From Sphingomonas sp. RIT328 (GTDB lineage: Bacteria > Pseudomonadota > Alphaproteobacteria > Sphingomonadales > Sphingomonadaceae): a stretch of 64,000 nucleotides of DNA. The stretch spans positions 43,944-107,943 of the forward strand of contig NZ_JFYV01000004.1 of assembly GCF_000632225.1 (NCBI RefSeq), read 5' to 3'. Positions 18,347 to 26,909 of this stretch are shown here, piece after piece. Each line of letters begins with the position of its first letter. The stretch's first letter is position 1. The notes below the pieces were generated by a model. It searched no databases and was not told the DNA's origin. It saw nothing but the letters and a program-made list of their open reading frames with translations. Made by a program: the position numbers and the translations under genes.

Positions 18347-19693
18347 TTATTTCATCAGCACCAGTTCCTCCGCCATCGTCGGGTGCAGCGCGACCGTCTC
18401 GTCGAACTGCGCCTTGGTCAGCCCCGCCTTGACCGCGATCGCCGCCGCCTGGAGGATTTCCGGCACGTCGGGGCCTATCATGTGCAGGCCGACGATCCGC
18501 CCGGTCTCGCCGTCGCAGACCATCTTGTAGAGCGCCCGCTCGTTGCGCCCGGCGAGCACGTTCTTCATCGGCCGGAAGTCGGACGAGTAGACGCGGATCG
18601 AGCCGAGCTTCTGCTTCGCCTCGCTCTCGGTCAGGCCGACGCCCGCCATCGGCGGATGGCTGAACACTGCCGAGGGGATGTTGGTGTAATCGACGCTGGT
18701 CGGCTTGTTGCCGTAGAAGGTGTCAGCGAACGCCTGGCCCTCGCGGATCGCCACCGGGGTCAGCTGGATGCGGTTGGTGACGTCGCCGATTGCGAAGATG
18801 CTGTCGATGCTCGACCGGTTCTGCGCATCGACGACGATCGCACCCCTGTCGAGCGCGACGCCTGCTGCCTCGAGCCCGAGGTCGCGGGTATTCGGTACGC
18901 GGCCGGTGGCGAACATCACCATGTCGACGGTGACCGGCTCGTGGTTGCTCATATGCACCGTCAGGCAGCCGTCCTCGCCCTTGACCAGTTGCTGGAAGGT
19001 CGCGTCGAACTTGAATTCGAGGCCCTTCATCATGCTGATCTGCAACAGCCGGTCGCGGATCGACAGGTCGTAGCCGCGCAGGATGTCCTGCGTCCGGTTC
19101 ATGATCGTGACGTGCGCGCCGAGCTGATGGAAGATGCCGGCGAATTCGTTGGCGATATAGCCGGCACCGGCGATCAGGATGCGCTTGGGGATGGCATCGA
19201 GGTGGAACGCCTCGTTGCTGGTGATGCCGTGCTCCGCACCGGGGCAGTCGGGCACCGCCGGATGCGCGCCGACCGCGACGAGGATGCGCTCGGCCGTCTT
19301 CTCGCTGCCGTCGGCGAGGCGGACGCTGTGCGGGCCGGTGACGACGGCGCGCTGGTGGATGATCTCGACGCCGTGATTCTCCAGCGTCTGCGTATAGGCG
19401 CCGTTGATCCGGTCGACCTCCTCCAGCACATTGTCGCGTAGCGTCGGCCAGTCGAAGGCGCATTCGTCGGGCACCTGCCAGCCGAAGCGCTTGGCGTCCT
19501 TGAGGTCCTCGGCGAAATGCGCACCGTAGATCAGCAGCTTCTTGGGCACGCAGCCGCGGATGACGCAGGTGCCGCCGACGCGATATTCCTCGGCGACCGC
19601 GACCCTGGCGCCGTGCGCCGCGGCGACGCGGCTGGCGCGTGTGCCGCCCGATCCTGCGCCGATGACGAACAGGTCGTAATCATAGTCAGCCAT
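18347..19693 (-). CDS. gor: glutathione-disulfide reductase
   Basis: FAD- and NADPH-dependent glutathione reductase, 448 aa, which keeps glutathione reduced. The FAD fold is at the N-terminus (IGAGSGGTRAS). The redox-active disulfide is Cys43/Cys48 in GGTCVIRGCVPKK, and the C-terminal His of ALHPTMAEE completes the site. I use the ATG at 19693, with GGAG six bases upstream, rather than an in-frame ATG at 19789 that has no homologous sequence after it. The gene start overlaps the tail of the interrupted vapC frame by 8 nt, so the toxin-antitoxin pair lies directly upstream on the same strand. Confidence 0.93.
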   Translation of the reverse strand: MADYDYDLFVIGAGSGGTRASRVAAAHGARVAVAEEYRVGGTCVIRGCVPKKLLIYGAHFAEDLKDAKRFGWQVPDECAFDWPTLRDNVLEEVDRINGAYTQTLENHGVEIIHQRAVVTGPHSVRLADGSEKTAERILVAVGAHPAVPDCPGAEHGITSNEAFHLDAIPKRILIAGAGYIANEFAGIFHQLGAHVTIMNRTQDILRGYDLSIRDRLLQISMMKGLEFKFDATFQQLVKGEDGCLTVHMSNHEPVTVDMVMFATGRVPNTRDLGLEAAGVALDRGAIVVDAQNRSSIDSIFAIGDVTNRIQLTPVAIREGQAFADTFYGNKPTSVDYTNIPSAVFSHPPMAGVGLTESEAKQKLGSIRVYSSDFRPMKNVLAGRNERALYKMVCDGETGRIVGLHMIGPDVPEILQAAAIAVKAGLTKAQFDETVALHPTMAEELVLMK

Positions 19694-20108
19694 TATACAC
19701 TCCGGGAGCGTCGAGCGCCGACCGAAGGCCGAGATGCTGGACGAAGGGGTCGAAATCACGATCGCTATACAATAGCGGCAGGCGATCAAGGATGCATCAC
19801 GTCGCGATCAGCGTGTCGATCGTCTTGCGGACGGTGATGCCGCGGCTGCGCAGGTGGCGATAGTGGCGTGCCGCTTCGATGGCGACGCGGTGGTCGCTGA
19901 CGAAAACGAATTCGAACGCCGACAACGCCGCCAGAGCGGACGAGAATTCCCGTTGATCGCGTGTGCCCTGCAACACTTCCGTGAGGATGAGATCGCCGAC
20001 CAGGAGCTTACCATGCCGGGCCGTGATCGCCCGCAACGCGGTGGTGTGCCGCGTAACACGATGCGCTAGGTGATCGATCCATACCGATGAATCAACAAGT
20101 ACGATCAC
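19686..20108 (-). pseudogene. vapC: VapC-type PIN-domain toxin interrupted by an in-frame stop
   Basis: PIN-domain ribonuclease toxin. The open part is 103 codons and carries three of the acidic site residues: Asp6 (VDSSVWID), Glu44 (LTEVLQG) and Asp98 (KTIDTLIAT). A TGA at 19799-19797 then ends translation. Reading on in the same frame gives CILDRLPLLYSDRDFDPF and a further 18 residues to a stop at 19688-19686. This is the expected C-terminus, including the conserved DRDFD acidic motif (Asp116/Asp118). The full frame of about 140 codons is the usual VapC length. The toxin is therefore probably inactivated by a nonsense mutation; recoding or an assembly error are alternatives. It overlaps vapB by 4 nt (ATGA). 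Confidence 0.75.
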
Positions 20109-20308
20109 TTCGCCGGGATGTACTTGCTGGTCCGCATGTCGTCGAGGTCACCTTCCCAGCCTAACCCCTGAAGGGCGTCCAGCGCCGCCAGTTGACGCTT
20201 GACCCGAAGATACTCCCTCAACGCATAGGATACTGCTTGCTCGGCGGTAGTGGCGTTCGCTACCTGCATTGCTTCCGTGACCAATGCATCATCGATTTGG
20301 ACGTGCAT
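20105..20308 (-). CDS. vapB: VapB family antitoxin
   Basis: A 67-aa antitoxin of the short VapB type. The N-terminal part is a ribbon-helix-helix-like DNA-binding and dimerisation segment (MHVQIDDALVTEAMQVANATTAEQAVSYALREYL). The C-terminal tail (ALQGLGWEGDLDDMR) would wrap around the toxin. It overlaps vapC by 4 nt, the standard antitoxin-first arrangement. The pair normally represses its own promoter. This antitoxin is intact although its toxin frame is broken. Confidence 0.85.
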   Translation of the reverse strand: MHVQIDDALVTEAMQVANATTAEQAVSYALREYLRVKRQLAALDALQGLGWEGDLDDMRTSKYIPAK

Positions 20309-20362
20309 GTCTTAGACTCCGCCGATACCTCAATATAGAGGCATCGCGACGCAGCGACAACG

Positions 20363-20764
20363 TCACCGCTCGCCGGCGCGGCGCATCGGCATGGCGTCGA
20401 TCGTTTCGGCGAGCATCTCGGCCGCGATCGGCGTGGCCTTGCGCAGCTTGACGCCGCCGTCCTTGCCGATCAGCACCGCGGCGAACCGGTCCGCCGGCAT
20501 CCGGTAGCGCCGGCGCAACGCCGTCGCCGTATCGGCCGCGCCGGTGACGCGGTCGCCGATCACCGTCACCACGGTGAGGTCGCGCTCGCGCGCCGCTGCA
20601 TCCCAGCCGGCAAGCGCGTGGCGCTGCGCCACGAGCGCGGGATCGTCCGCGCGCGGTGCCGTCATCACCAGCACGCGCCGCTGCCAGCGCATGGCGGCGA
20701 CCGTCGTCGGCGACGGAGCGGCTGGGGCGGGTGCAAGCGCCGCGGCGAGGAGGAGCGGGATCAT
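20363..20764 (-). CDS. DUF4174 domain-containing secreted protein
   Basis: A 133-aa protein with a short N-terminal signal (MIPLLLAAALAPAPAAPS), followed by a DUF4174 domain at about residues 25-128: RWQRRVLVMTAPRADDP, LTVVTVIGDRVTG, FAAVLIGKDGGVKLRK. The domain resembles a thioredoxin fold without the CXXC motif; none is present here. It is probably periplasmic and its function is unknown. It sits between vapB and pgi, on the same strand, 34 nt after pgi. Confidence 0.75.
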   Translation of the reverse strand: MIPLLLAAALAPAPAAPSPTTVAAMRWQRRVLVMTAPRADDPALVAQRHALAGWDAAARERDLTVVTVIGDRVTGAADTATALRRRYRMPADRFAAVLIGKDGGVKLRKATPIAAEMLAETIDAMPMRRAGER

Positions 20765-20798
20765 CCGACGTCAACGCCCGACGATCCCGCCGGTCGCA

Positions 20799-22289
20799 TC
20801 AGTCGAGCCCGGCGCGGCGGATCAGGTCTTCGGTCGAGGCGTCGAACGACTGGCCGCCGTGATCCGCCGCCTTGGCCATCTCCTTGCCGAGCTCGACGCC
20901 GAACTGGTCGAACGAATTGATGTCGAGCAGCACGCCGTTCACGAACACGCGATGCTCGTAGAAGGCGATCAGCGCGCCCAAGGTCCGCGGGTCGAGCACG
21001 TCGAGCAGCAACGTCGAGGACGGCCGGTCGCCGCTGTACGAGCGCGCCGGATCCTCGACCTGCTTGCCCTTCATCAGCGCCGCCCCCTGCGCGAAGGCGT
21101 TGAGCAGCAACTGGCGGTGGTGATCCTCGGCCAGCGTGTCGCCCGGCTCGATCACCGCGATGAATTCGACGGGGACGAGGTGCGTGCCCTGGTGGAGCAG
21201 CTGGAACACCGCATGCTGCGCGTCGGTGCCGACGCCGCCCCAGGTGATCGCCGCGGTCGGCCGCCCGACCGGCCGACCGTCGACCGTCACCCCCTTGCCG
21301 TTCGACTCCATCTCGAGCTGCTGGAGGTAGCTCGGCAGCAGCCGCAGCCGCTCGTCATAGGCGAAGGGCGCGCGCGTCTCGGCATGGCGGACCTGCGTGT
21401 AATAGAGGTCGGCGAAGGCGGCGAGCGCCGGCGCATTCTGCGCGAGCGGGGTCAGGCGGAAATGCCGGTCCATCGCCGCCGCGCCTTCGAGCAGCTCCTC
21501 GAACGCGCCCCAGCCGAGCGCGATCGCCGCGGGGAAACCGATCGACGACCAGAGCGAATAGCGGCCGCCGACGCCCTCGCCGAACGGCAGGATGCGCGTC
21601 TCGTCGACGCCCCATTCCATCGCCTTGTCGGGTGCGGCGGTCAGCGCGATCACCTTGCCATAAGGGTCGCTGACGCCGTGTTCGGTCATCCACTGCAGCG
21701 CCGATTCGGCGTTGAGCATCGTTTCCTTGGTGGTGAAGGTCTTCGACGCGACGACGAGCAAGGTCGCGGCCGGATCGAAATCCTTGATCGCATCCTCGAG
21801 CGCGACGCCGTCGACGTTGGAGACGATCGCGACGTCGTAGCGCTTGTCCTCGCGGCCGAGCGCGTCGACGAGCAGATGCGGCCCGAGCGCCGAACCGCCG
21901 ATGCCGATGTGCAGCACGTGGCGGATCTCGCCGAGCGCGCCGCCCTCGATCGCGTCGATCAGCGAACGCATCCGCTCGTGGAACTTGCGCGCCAGCGCGA
22001 CGCTCTCCGGATCGCCCTCGCCGCGCTCGGCGGTGTGACCGACCGGGCGGTCCTCGGTGACATTGACGTGCTCGCCGCCGAACATCGCGTCGCGCTTGCC
22101 GGCGAGGTCCTTGGCCTCCGCCAGCGCGACGAAGGCGTCGATCGCCTCGCGGGTCAGATGCGTCTTCGACCAGTCGAAATGGATGCCGGCGACGTCGAGG
22201 CTCAATGTGGAGAGCCGCTCGCCGTCCTGTTCGAACAGATCGACCAGCTTGACGGAGGGGAGGGCTTCGATCGCAGACCAGTCGCTCAT
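20799..22289 (-). CDS. pgi: glucose-6-phosphate isomerase
   Basis: Phosphoglucose isomerase of 496 aa, interconverting glucose-6-phosphate and fructose-6-phosphate in the cytoplasm. Signature regions are present: HIGIGGSALGPHLLVDAL, SKTFTTKETMLNA, GGRYSLWSSIG (the PGI signature), the catalytic Glu in LQQLEMESNGKGV, and QGAALMKGKQ with the catalytic Lys near the C-terminus. It is shorter than the E. coli enzyme (549 aa), as in related alphaproteobacteria. It is divergent from lepB with a 116-nt gap, which must hold both promoters. Confidence 0.95.
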   Translation of the reverse strand: MSDWSAIEALPSVKLVDLFEQDGERLSTLSLDVAGIHFDWSKTHLTREAIDAFVALAEAKDLAGKRDAMFGGEHVNVTEDRPVGHTAERGEGDPESVALARKFHERMRSLIDAIEGGALGEIRHVLHIGIGGSALGPHLLVDALGREDKRYDVAIVSNVDGVALEDAIKDFDPAATLLVVASKTFTTKETMLNAESALQWMTEHGVSDPYGKVIALTAAPDKAMEWGVDETRILPFGEGVGGRYSLWSSIGFPAAIALGWGAFEELLEGAAAMDRHFRLTPLAQNAPALAAFADLYYTQVRHAETRAPFAYDERLRLLPSYLQQLEMESNGKGVTVDGRPVGRPTAAITWGGVGTDAQHAVFQLLHQGTHLVPVEFIAVIEPGDTLAEDHHRQLLLNAFAQGAALMKGKQVEDPARSYSGDRPSSTLLLDVLDPRTLGALIAFYEHRVFVNGVLLDINSFDQFGVELGKEMAKAADHGGQSFDASTEDLIRRAGLD

Positions 22290-22405
22290 GATATGTCCTT
22301 CGGGGAAGGGATGTCCGGTTGGCTCCGTATCGAACCTGCGCGTCGCGGCAAGCCCCTCGGAACGACTACTCAGGACGCTTAGGGGGCGCTAAGGCTCCCT
22401 TCGCT

Positions 22406-23242
22406 ATGGATCAGACTCCCCAAACCGCGCCGGCCGCGGCGACCACGCCGGCCAAGCCCCGGTCCGAACTCGCCGAGACGCTGCGCTTCCTCGTCAAGCT
22501 GGCGGTCATCGTGCTGATCCTCAGGAGCTTCCTGTTCGCGCCCTATTCGATCCCCTCGGAATCGATGCTGCCGCGGCTGCTGATCGGCGACTATCTGTTC
22601 GTCACCAAGTGGAATTACGGCTATTCGCGCTGGTCGCTGCCGGCCGGGGTGCCGCTGATCCCGGGGCGGATCCTCGGCCGCGATCCGGCGCGCGGCGACG
22701 TCGTCGTGTTCCGCTCGCCGGGGCCGGACGATCATGACGTCATCAAGCGCGTCATCGGCCTGCCCGGCGACACGATCCAGGTCCGCCACGGCCAGGTCAT
22801 CCTCAACGGCAAGGCGATCCCCAAGCAGCGGATCGGTGATTTCATCCTGCCGCTCACCGCCAATTTCGATGCGCAGAAATGCGGCGCGAGCTTTCAGGAC
22901 GTCGATGCCGCCGGCGTGCCGATCTGCCGCTACCCGCGCTTCCGCGAGACGCTGCCCAACGGCAAGAGCTATGAGGTGCTCGATCAGGCCAACATTCCGC
23001 AGGCGGACGATACCGGCCTCTATACGGTGCCGGCGGGCGACGTCTTCCTGATGGGCGACAATCGCGACGACAGCGCCGACAGCCGCTTCCCCGCGCCGAT
23101 CGGCATGGGCTATATTCCGATGGAGCGGATCGAGGGCAAGGCGGTGGTCACCTTCTTCTCGACCAACGGCAATGCCTCGTGGATCAATCCGGTGAGCTGG
23201 TTCACCGCCGCACGCTGGCAGCGGATCGGAGAGGGCTTCTGA
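22406..23242 (+). CDS. lepB: signal peptidase I
   Basis: Leader peptidase of 278 aa, which cleaves Sec and Tat signal peptides on the outer face of the inner membrane. A single TM helix is at about residues 27-46 (RFLVKLAVIVLILRSFLF). The catalytic dyad is Ser53 (SIPSESMLP) and Lys114 (HDVIKRVIGLPGD), and the box E motif is GDNRDDSADSR. The ATG at 22406 was chosen because upstream frame sequence is not conserved-looking. The stop overlaps the CTG start of rnc (CTGA), the usual lepB-rnc-era operon order. Confidence 0.96.
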   Translation: MDQTPQTAPAAATTPAKPRSELAETLRFLVKLAVIVLILRSFLFAPYSIPSESMLPRLLIGDYLFVTKWNYGYSRWSLPAGVPLIPGRILGRDPARGDVVVFRSPGPDDHDVIKRVIGLPGDTIQVRHGQVILNGKAIPKQRIGDFILPLTANFDAQKCGASFQDVDAAGVPICRYPRFRETLPNGKSYEVLDQANIPQADDTGLYTVPAGDVFLMGDNRDDSADSRFPAPIGMGYIPMERIEGKAVVTFFSTNGNASWINPVSWFTAARWQRIGEGF

Positions 23243-23907
23243 CCGCCGCGCTACCCGACTGGCTCGGCCGCACCTTCGGCCGCCGCCCCGCCGACCTCGC
23301 CCCCTTCGAACGCGCGCTGACCCACGGCAGCCAGGCGGCGGAGAATTATGAGCGGCTCGAATTCCTCGGCGACCGCGTCCTCGGCCTGGTCGTCGCCGAA
23401 TGGCTGTGGGAGCTGTTCCCGAACGAGCCCGAGGGCCATCTGTCGAAGCGGCTCAACGCGCTCGTCACCGGCGCGACCTGCGCCGAAGTCGCGCGCGAAC
23501 TCGGTGTGCGCGATCATCTCCGCCTCGGCAAGCAGGCGCGCGATGACGGCGCGTCGAACAGCGACAATATCCTCGGCGACGTGATGGAGGCGCTGATCGG
23601 CGCCTGGTATCGCGAGGCGGGGCTCGACGGCGCGCGCGCCTTCATCCGCTCGGCGTGGCGCGAGCGCGTCCAGCGCGGCGACAAGGCGCCGCAGCATCCC
23701 AAATCGGCGTTGCAGGAATGGGCGGCGGCGGCGGGGCGTCGCGCGCCCGAATATCAGGTCGTCGACCGCTCCGGCCCGCATCACGCGCCGCGCTTCACCA
23801 TCCAGGTCCGCATCGGCAGCTTCGCCGAAGCGAGCGCCACCGGCACCAACAAACAGGAAGCGGAAACCGCCGCGGCCAAGGCGCTGCTGGACAAGCTGCG
23901 CACATGA
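23239..23907 (+). CDS. rnc: ribonuclease III
   Basis: Double-strand-specific RNase III, 222 aa, for rRNA and mRNA processing. The nuclease signature is ERLEFLGDRVLGL, with metal-site residues Glu41, Asp45, Asp114 and Glu117 (ILGDVMEALIGAWY). The dsRNA-binding domain is at about residues 150-220 (HPKSALQEWAAAAGR, TGTNKQEAETAAAKALL). The most plausible start is a CTG at 23239 that overlaps the lepB TGA and follows GGAGAGGG. The only other start is a GTG at 23179, deep inside lepB and in front of unrelated residues. Confidence 0.92.
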   Translation: MTAALPDWLGRTFGRRPADLAPFERALTHGSQAAENYERLEFLGDRVLGLVVAEWLWELFPNEPEGHLSKRLNALVTGATCAEVARELGVRDHLRLGKQARDDGASNSDNILGDVMEALIGAWYREAGLDGARAFIRSAWRERVQRGDKAPQHPKSALQEWAAAAGRRAPEYQVVDRSGPHHAPRFTIQVRIGSFAEASATGTNKQEAETAAAKALLDKLRT

Positions 23908-23965
23908 GGCGCTTTCCGTTCCCCTCGATTGCACCGATCGTGCATCGCCCAACACCGGACCATCC

Positions 23966-24865
23966 ATGACCCAGACCCAACATTGCGGCCTCGTCGCCGT
24001 GGTCGGCGCGCCCAATGCGGGCAAGTCGACGCTCGTCAATGCGCTCGTCGGCCAGAAGGTCGCGATCGTCAGTCCCAAGGCGCAGACGACGCGCACCAAA
24101 TTGCTCGGCGTCGCGATCGAGGGCGAGGCGCAGATCCTGCTGGTCGACACGCCCGGCATCTTCGAGCCGCAGCGCCGGCTTGATCGCGCGATGGTCGCCG
24201 CCGCCTGGACCGGAACGGAGGGCGCCGATCTGATCGCGCTCGTCGTCGACGGCAAGGGTGGCGTCGGCGGCAAGGTCGAGCGGATCGCGGAGGCGCTGAA
24301 GGATCGGCCCGAGCGCAAGATCCTCATCCTCAACAAGGTCGACATCGCCGACAAGCCGAAGCTGCTGCTCCACGCCGAGAAGCTCAATGCCTTGATCGGT
24401 TTCGCCGACACCTGGTTCGTCTCGGCGCAGACCGGCGACGGCGTCGCGGAACTCAAGGCGGCGCTCGCCGCCGCCATGCCGGCGGGGCCGTGGCATTATC
24501 CCGAGGATCAGGTGTCCGACGCGAGCGAGCGGGCGCTGGCCTCCGAAGTGACGCGCGAGCAGCTCTACCTCCAGCTCCACGCCGAACTGCCCTATGCGAG
24601 CACCGTCGAGACCGAGAAATACAGCGAGCGCGAGGACGGATCGGTCGAGATCCACCAGCAGATCCTCGTCGAACGCCCGACGCAGCGCGCAATCGTGCTC
24701 GGCAAGGGCGGCCAGCGGATCAAGGAGATCGGCGCGCGCGCCCGCGCCGAACTGGCGGGCATCATGGACCGGCCGGTCCACCTCTACCTCCACGTCAAGG
24801 TCAAGCCGGGCTGGGACGAGGACCGCGAGGTCTATCGCGACATCGGCCTCGACTGGGTGGAATAG
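23966..24865 (+). CDS. era: GTPase Era
   Basis: Ribosome-assembly GTPase of 299 aa that binds 16S rRNA. The G1 motif is GAPNAGKST at about residues 15-23. The switch region follows (KAQTTRTKLLG), then G3 DTPG, G4 NKVD and the C-terminal KH RNA-binding domain (IVLGKGGQRIKEIGARAR). It is the third gene of lepB-rnc-era, 58 nt after rnc. Length and motifs are normal. Confidence 0.96.
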   Translation: MTQTQHCGLVAVVGAPNAGKSTLVNALVGQKVAIVSPKAQTTRTKLLGVAIEGEAQILLVDTPGIFEPQRRLDRAMVAAAWTGTEGADLIALVVDGKGGVGGKVERIAEALKDRPERKILILNKVDIADKPKLLLHAEKLNALIGFADTWFVSAQTGDGVAELKAALAAAMPAGPWHYPEDQVSDASERALASEVTREQLYLQLHAELPYASTVETEKYSEREDGSVEIHQQILVERPTQRAIVLGKGGQRIKEIGARARAELAGIMDRPVHLYLHVKVKPGWDEDREVYRDIGLDWVE

Positions 24866-24909
24866 CGCGCGAGGCGGCGCCCCCGTCGCGGGAGGGGAGT
24901 CGGGAGGAT

Positions 24910-25021
24910 GTTCGCGCGCAGGCGCGGAGGGCGGGTGACCGCCGCGGCAGCGCCATTCTCCCGGTCAGGTTGAACCATGCCGTGCCCTCTCAGGCGCGCG
25001 CCTCCGCGCCTCCGCGCCAAC
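24910..25021. repeat. inverted pair of the GGTTCACGCGGAGGCGCGGAG-type intergenic element
   Basis: A forward-type copy at 24910-24930 (GTTCGCGCGCAGGCGCGGAGG) faces a reverse-type copy at about 24993-25021 in the gap between the convergent era and sirtuin genes. The size (about 112 nt) and head-to-head layout match the two units at 13030-13326. No gene is seen in this 162-nt gap. Confidence 0.65.
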
Positions 25022-25027
25022 CCGCTG

Positions 25028-25720
25028 CTAGGCCAGCATCTCCGCCACCCAGGCCGGCACCAGCGTCCCCGCCGGCCCGAGCCGCGTTTCGGCGAACAGC
25101 GCGCTGCCCGCCGAGCGTTCGAGATTGAGTTCGAGCGTGTCCGCGCCATAGGCATCGGCGAGCTGGACGAAGCCGGCGGCAGGATAGACGGCGCCCGATG
25201 TGCCGATCGAGACGAACAGGTCGGCGCGCGCCAGCGCCGCCTCGATCCGTGCCATCTGATAGGGCATCTCGCCGAAGAAGACGATGTCCGGGCGCAGCGC
25301 CGCCGCACCGCACGTCTCGCAACGGGTGCCCGGCGGCAGCGCCTCGGACCATGGCCGACGCGCGCCGCACGCGGCGCATAGGGCCGACTGGAGTTCGCCA
25401 TGCATGTGCAGCAGCCGCCGCGTCCCGGCGCGCTCGTGCAGATCGTCGACGTTCTGCGTCACGATCAGCAACTCGCCGGGCCAGGCCGCGTCGAGCGCGG
25501 CGAGAGCGCGATGCGCCGCATTGGGCTCGACCGCGGCGAGCGCCGCCCGCCGCGCGTCGTAGAAGCGGTGCACCAGCAGCGGGTCGGCAGCGAGCGCCTC
25601 GGGCGTGCAGACGTCCTCGACGCGGTGCCCCTCCCACAGGCCGCCCGGCCCGCGGAACGTGGCGATACCCGACTCGGCGGAGACGCCGGCGCCGGTGAGG
25701 ATGACGAGCGATGCGGTCAT
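25028..25720 (-). CDS. cobB: Sir2 family NAD-dependent protein deacylase
   Basis: Sirtuin of 230 aa that removes acyl groups from lysines using NAD. The NAD-binding motif is GAGVSAESGIATFRG, TQNVDDLHERAG follows, and the catalytic His107 lies in HMHGEL. The structural zinc site is Cys115, Cys118, Cys134 and Cys137. Tyr54 and Arg57 (FYDARR) match the class III signature, which favours desuccinylation as well as deacetylation. The ATG at 25720 begins at the conserved N-terminus; the open frame upstream is not homologous. It converges on era. Confidence 0.93.
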   Translation of the reverse strand: MTASLVILTGAGVSAESGIATFRGPGGLWEGHRVEDVCTPEALAADPLLVHRFYDARRAALAAVEPNAAHRALAALDAAWPGELLIVTQNVDDLHERAGTRRLLHMHGELQSALCAACGARRPWSEALPPGTRCETCGAAALRPDIVFFGEMPYQMARIEAALARADLFVSIGTSGAVYPAAGFVQLADAYGADTLELNLERSAGSALFAETRLGPAGTLVPAWVAEMLA

Positions 25721-25765
25721 CCCGCCACGATAGCGCCGCGCCGCCGCCGCGCCAGCATCAGTTCT

Positions 25766-26077
25766 ATGACGAGGGGTCAGCGGACGGCGGGGAGGGGGAT
25801 ATTGATCGCCTATCTCGCGACGGTGGCATTCGACCAGACGATCCTGCTGATCGCGCTGATCGGCGATCATCAGGGGCTATCCGACGGCTATCGCTTCGGG
25901 ACACCCGATTGGCCGGTCCTCGATCGGGCAACGCATCCGTACCTGATGCTCATCGGATCAGCGCTGTTCTGCCTTGGCGTGGCGATGATCTTGGGGCGGC
26001 GTCGGCTCGGCCTCCGCCTCCGCACGATCGTCGGTTGGATCGGCTACCTTGGCCGGTTCGTCACCGATCTGGCATAA
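25766..26077 (+). CDS. small membrane protein of unknown function
   Basis: A hypothetical protein of up to 103 aa with two hydrophobic stretches (LIAYLATVAFDQTILLIALI and LMLIGSALFCLGVAMIL), separated by a short polar loop and followed by a basic tail. I do not recognise the family. The ATG at 25766 is given, but a TTG at 25802 directly after GGGAGGGGG is a strong alternative start that would remove 12 residues. It is transcribed towards dapB and may share its transcript. Confidence 0.5.
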   Translation: MTRGQRTAGRGILIAYLATVAFDQTILLIALIGDHQGLSDGYRFGTPDWPVLDRATHPYLMLIGSALFCLGVAMILGRRRLGLRLRTIVGWIGYLGRFVTDLA

Positions 26078-26180
26078 GCGGCACGCTCGATCTCTGTCAG
26101 CGAGAGGCTGGGCTGTCGCCCGGCGCGGCGCTGTGGCAGAGGGCGCGCATGGACCATTCTCCCCACGTCGGACCCGCAGC

Positions 26181-26909
26181 ATGACCGCGATCGGCATCTA
26201 TGGCAGCAGCGGCCGGATGGGCCGCGCGATCACCGAGCAGATCGCGATCGAAGGCGCGACGCTCGCCGGCGGCACCGATGCCGGCGGCGATCCGGCGGTG
26301 CTGGCGCGCGTCGCCGACGTACTGGTCGATTTCTCGACGCCGTCGGCGCTCGGCGCGCATCTCGCCGCCGCCCGCGCGGCGCGCACGCCGCTGCTGATCG
26401 GTACGACCGGGCTGACCCAGTCGCAGCATGCCGCGATCGACGACGCCGCTGCCGAGATCGCGATCCTGCAGACCGGCAATACCTCGCTCGGCGTGACGCT
26501 GCTCGCGCAACTGGTGCGCGAGGCGGCGACGCGGCTCGGCACCGACTGGGATATCGAGATCGTCGAGAGCCACCACCGCCACAAGGTCGACGCGCCCTCG
26601 GGCACCGCCATCCTGCTCGGCGAGGCGGCGGCGGCGGGGCGGGGGACGATTCTGTCGGAGCTGCGCGTCGACGGCCGCGCCGGGCTGACCGGCGCGCGCA
26701 CCGAGGGGACGATCGGTCTGTCGTCGCTGCGCGGCGGATCGGTGATCGGCGATCATACGGTCGTCTTCGCCAGCGAGGGCGAGCGGATCGAGCTGTCGCA
26801 TCTTGCGCAGGACCGGTCGATCTTCGCCAAGGGCGCGGTGCGTGCGGCGCTGTGGCTCGCCGACCGGCCCGCCGGCCGCTATCGCATGGGCGACGTGCTC
26901 GGCCTGTGA
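26181..26909 (+). CDS. dapB: 4-hydroxy-tetrahydrodipicolinate reductase
   Basis: DapB of 242 aa, the NAD(P)H-dependent step of the lysine and diaminopimelate pathway. The Rossmann motif is GIYGSSGRMG. DVLVDFSTPSAL follows, and the catalytic signature ESHHRHKVDAPSGTA contains the His pair and Lys. The start is ATG at 26181; upstream frame has no similarity. The TGA stop overlaps the GTG start of nth by 4 nt, indicating translational coupling. Confidence 0.95.
   Translation: MTAIGIYGSSGRMGRAITEQIAIEGATLAGGTDAGGDPAVLARVADVLVDFSTPSALGAHLAAARAARTPLLIGTTGLTQSQHAAIDDAAAEIAILQTGNTSLGVTLLAQLVREAATRLGTDWDIEIVESHHRHKVDAPSGTAILLGEAAAAGRGTILSELRVDGRAGLTGARTEGTIGLSSLRGGSVIGDHTVVFASEGERIELSHLAQDRSIFAKGAVRAALWLADRPAGRYRMGDVLGL

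Noticed and set aside
17450..19441. 663-codon plus-strand frame across the PepSY and gor genes
   Set aside because: It runs out of phase through the PepSY gene and antisense through gor, both well supported.
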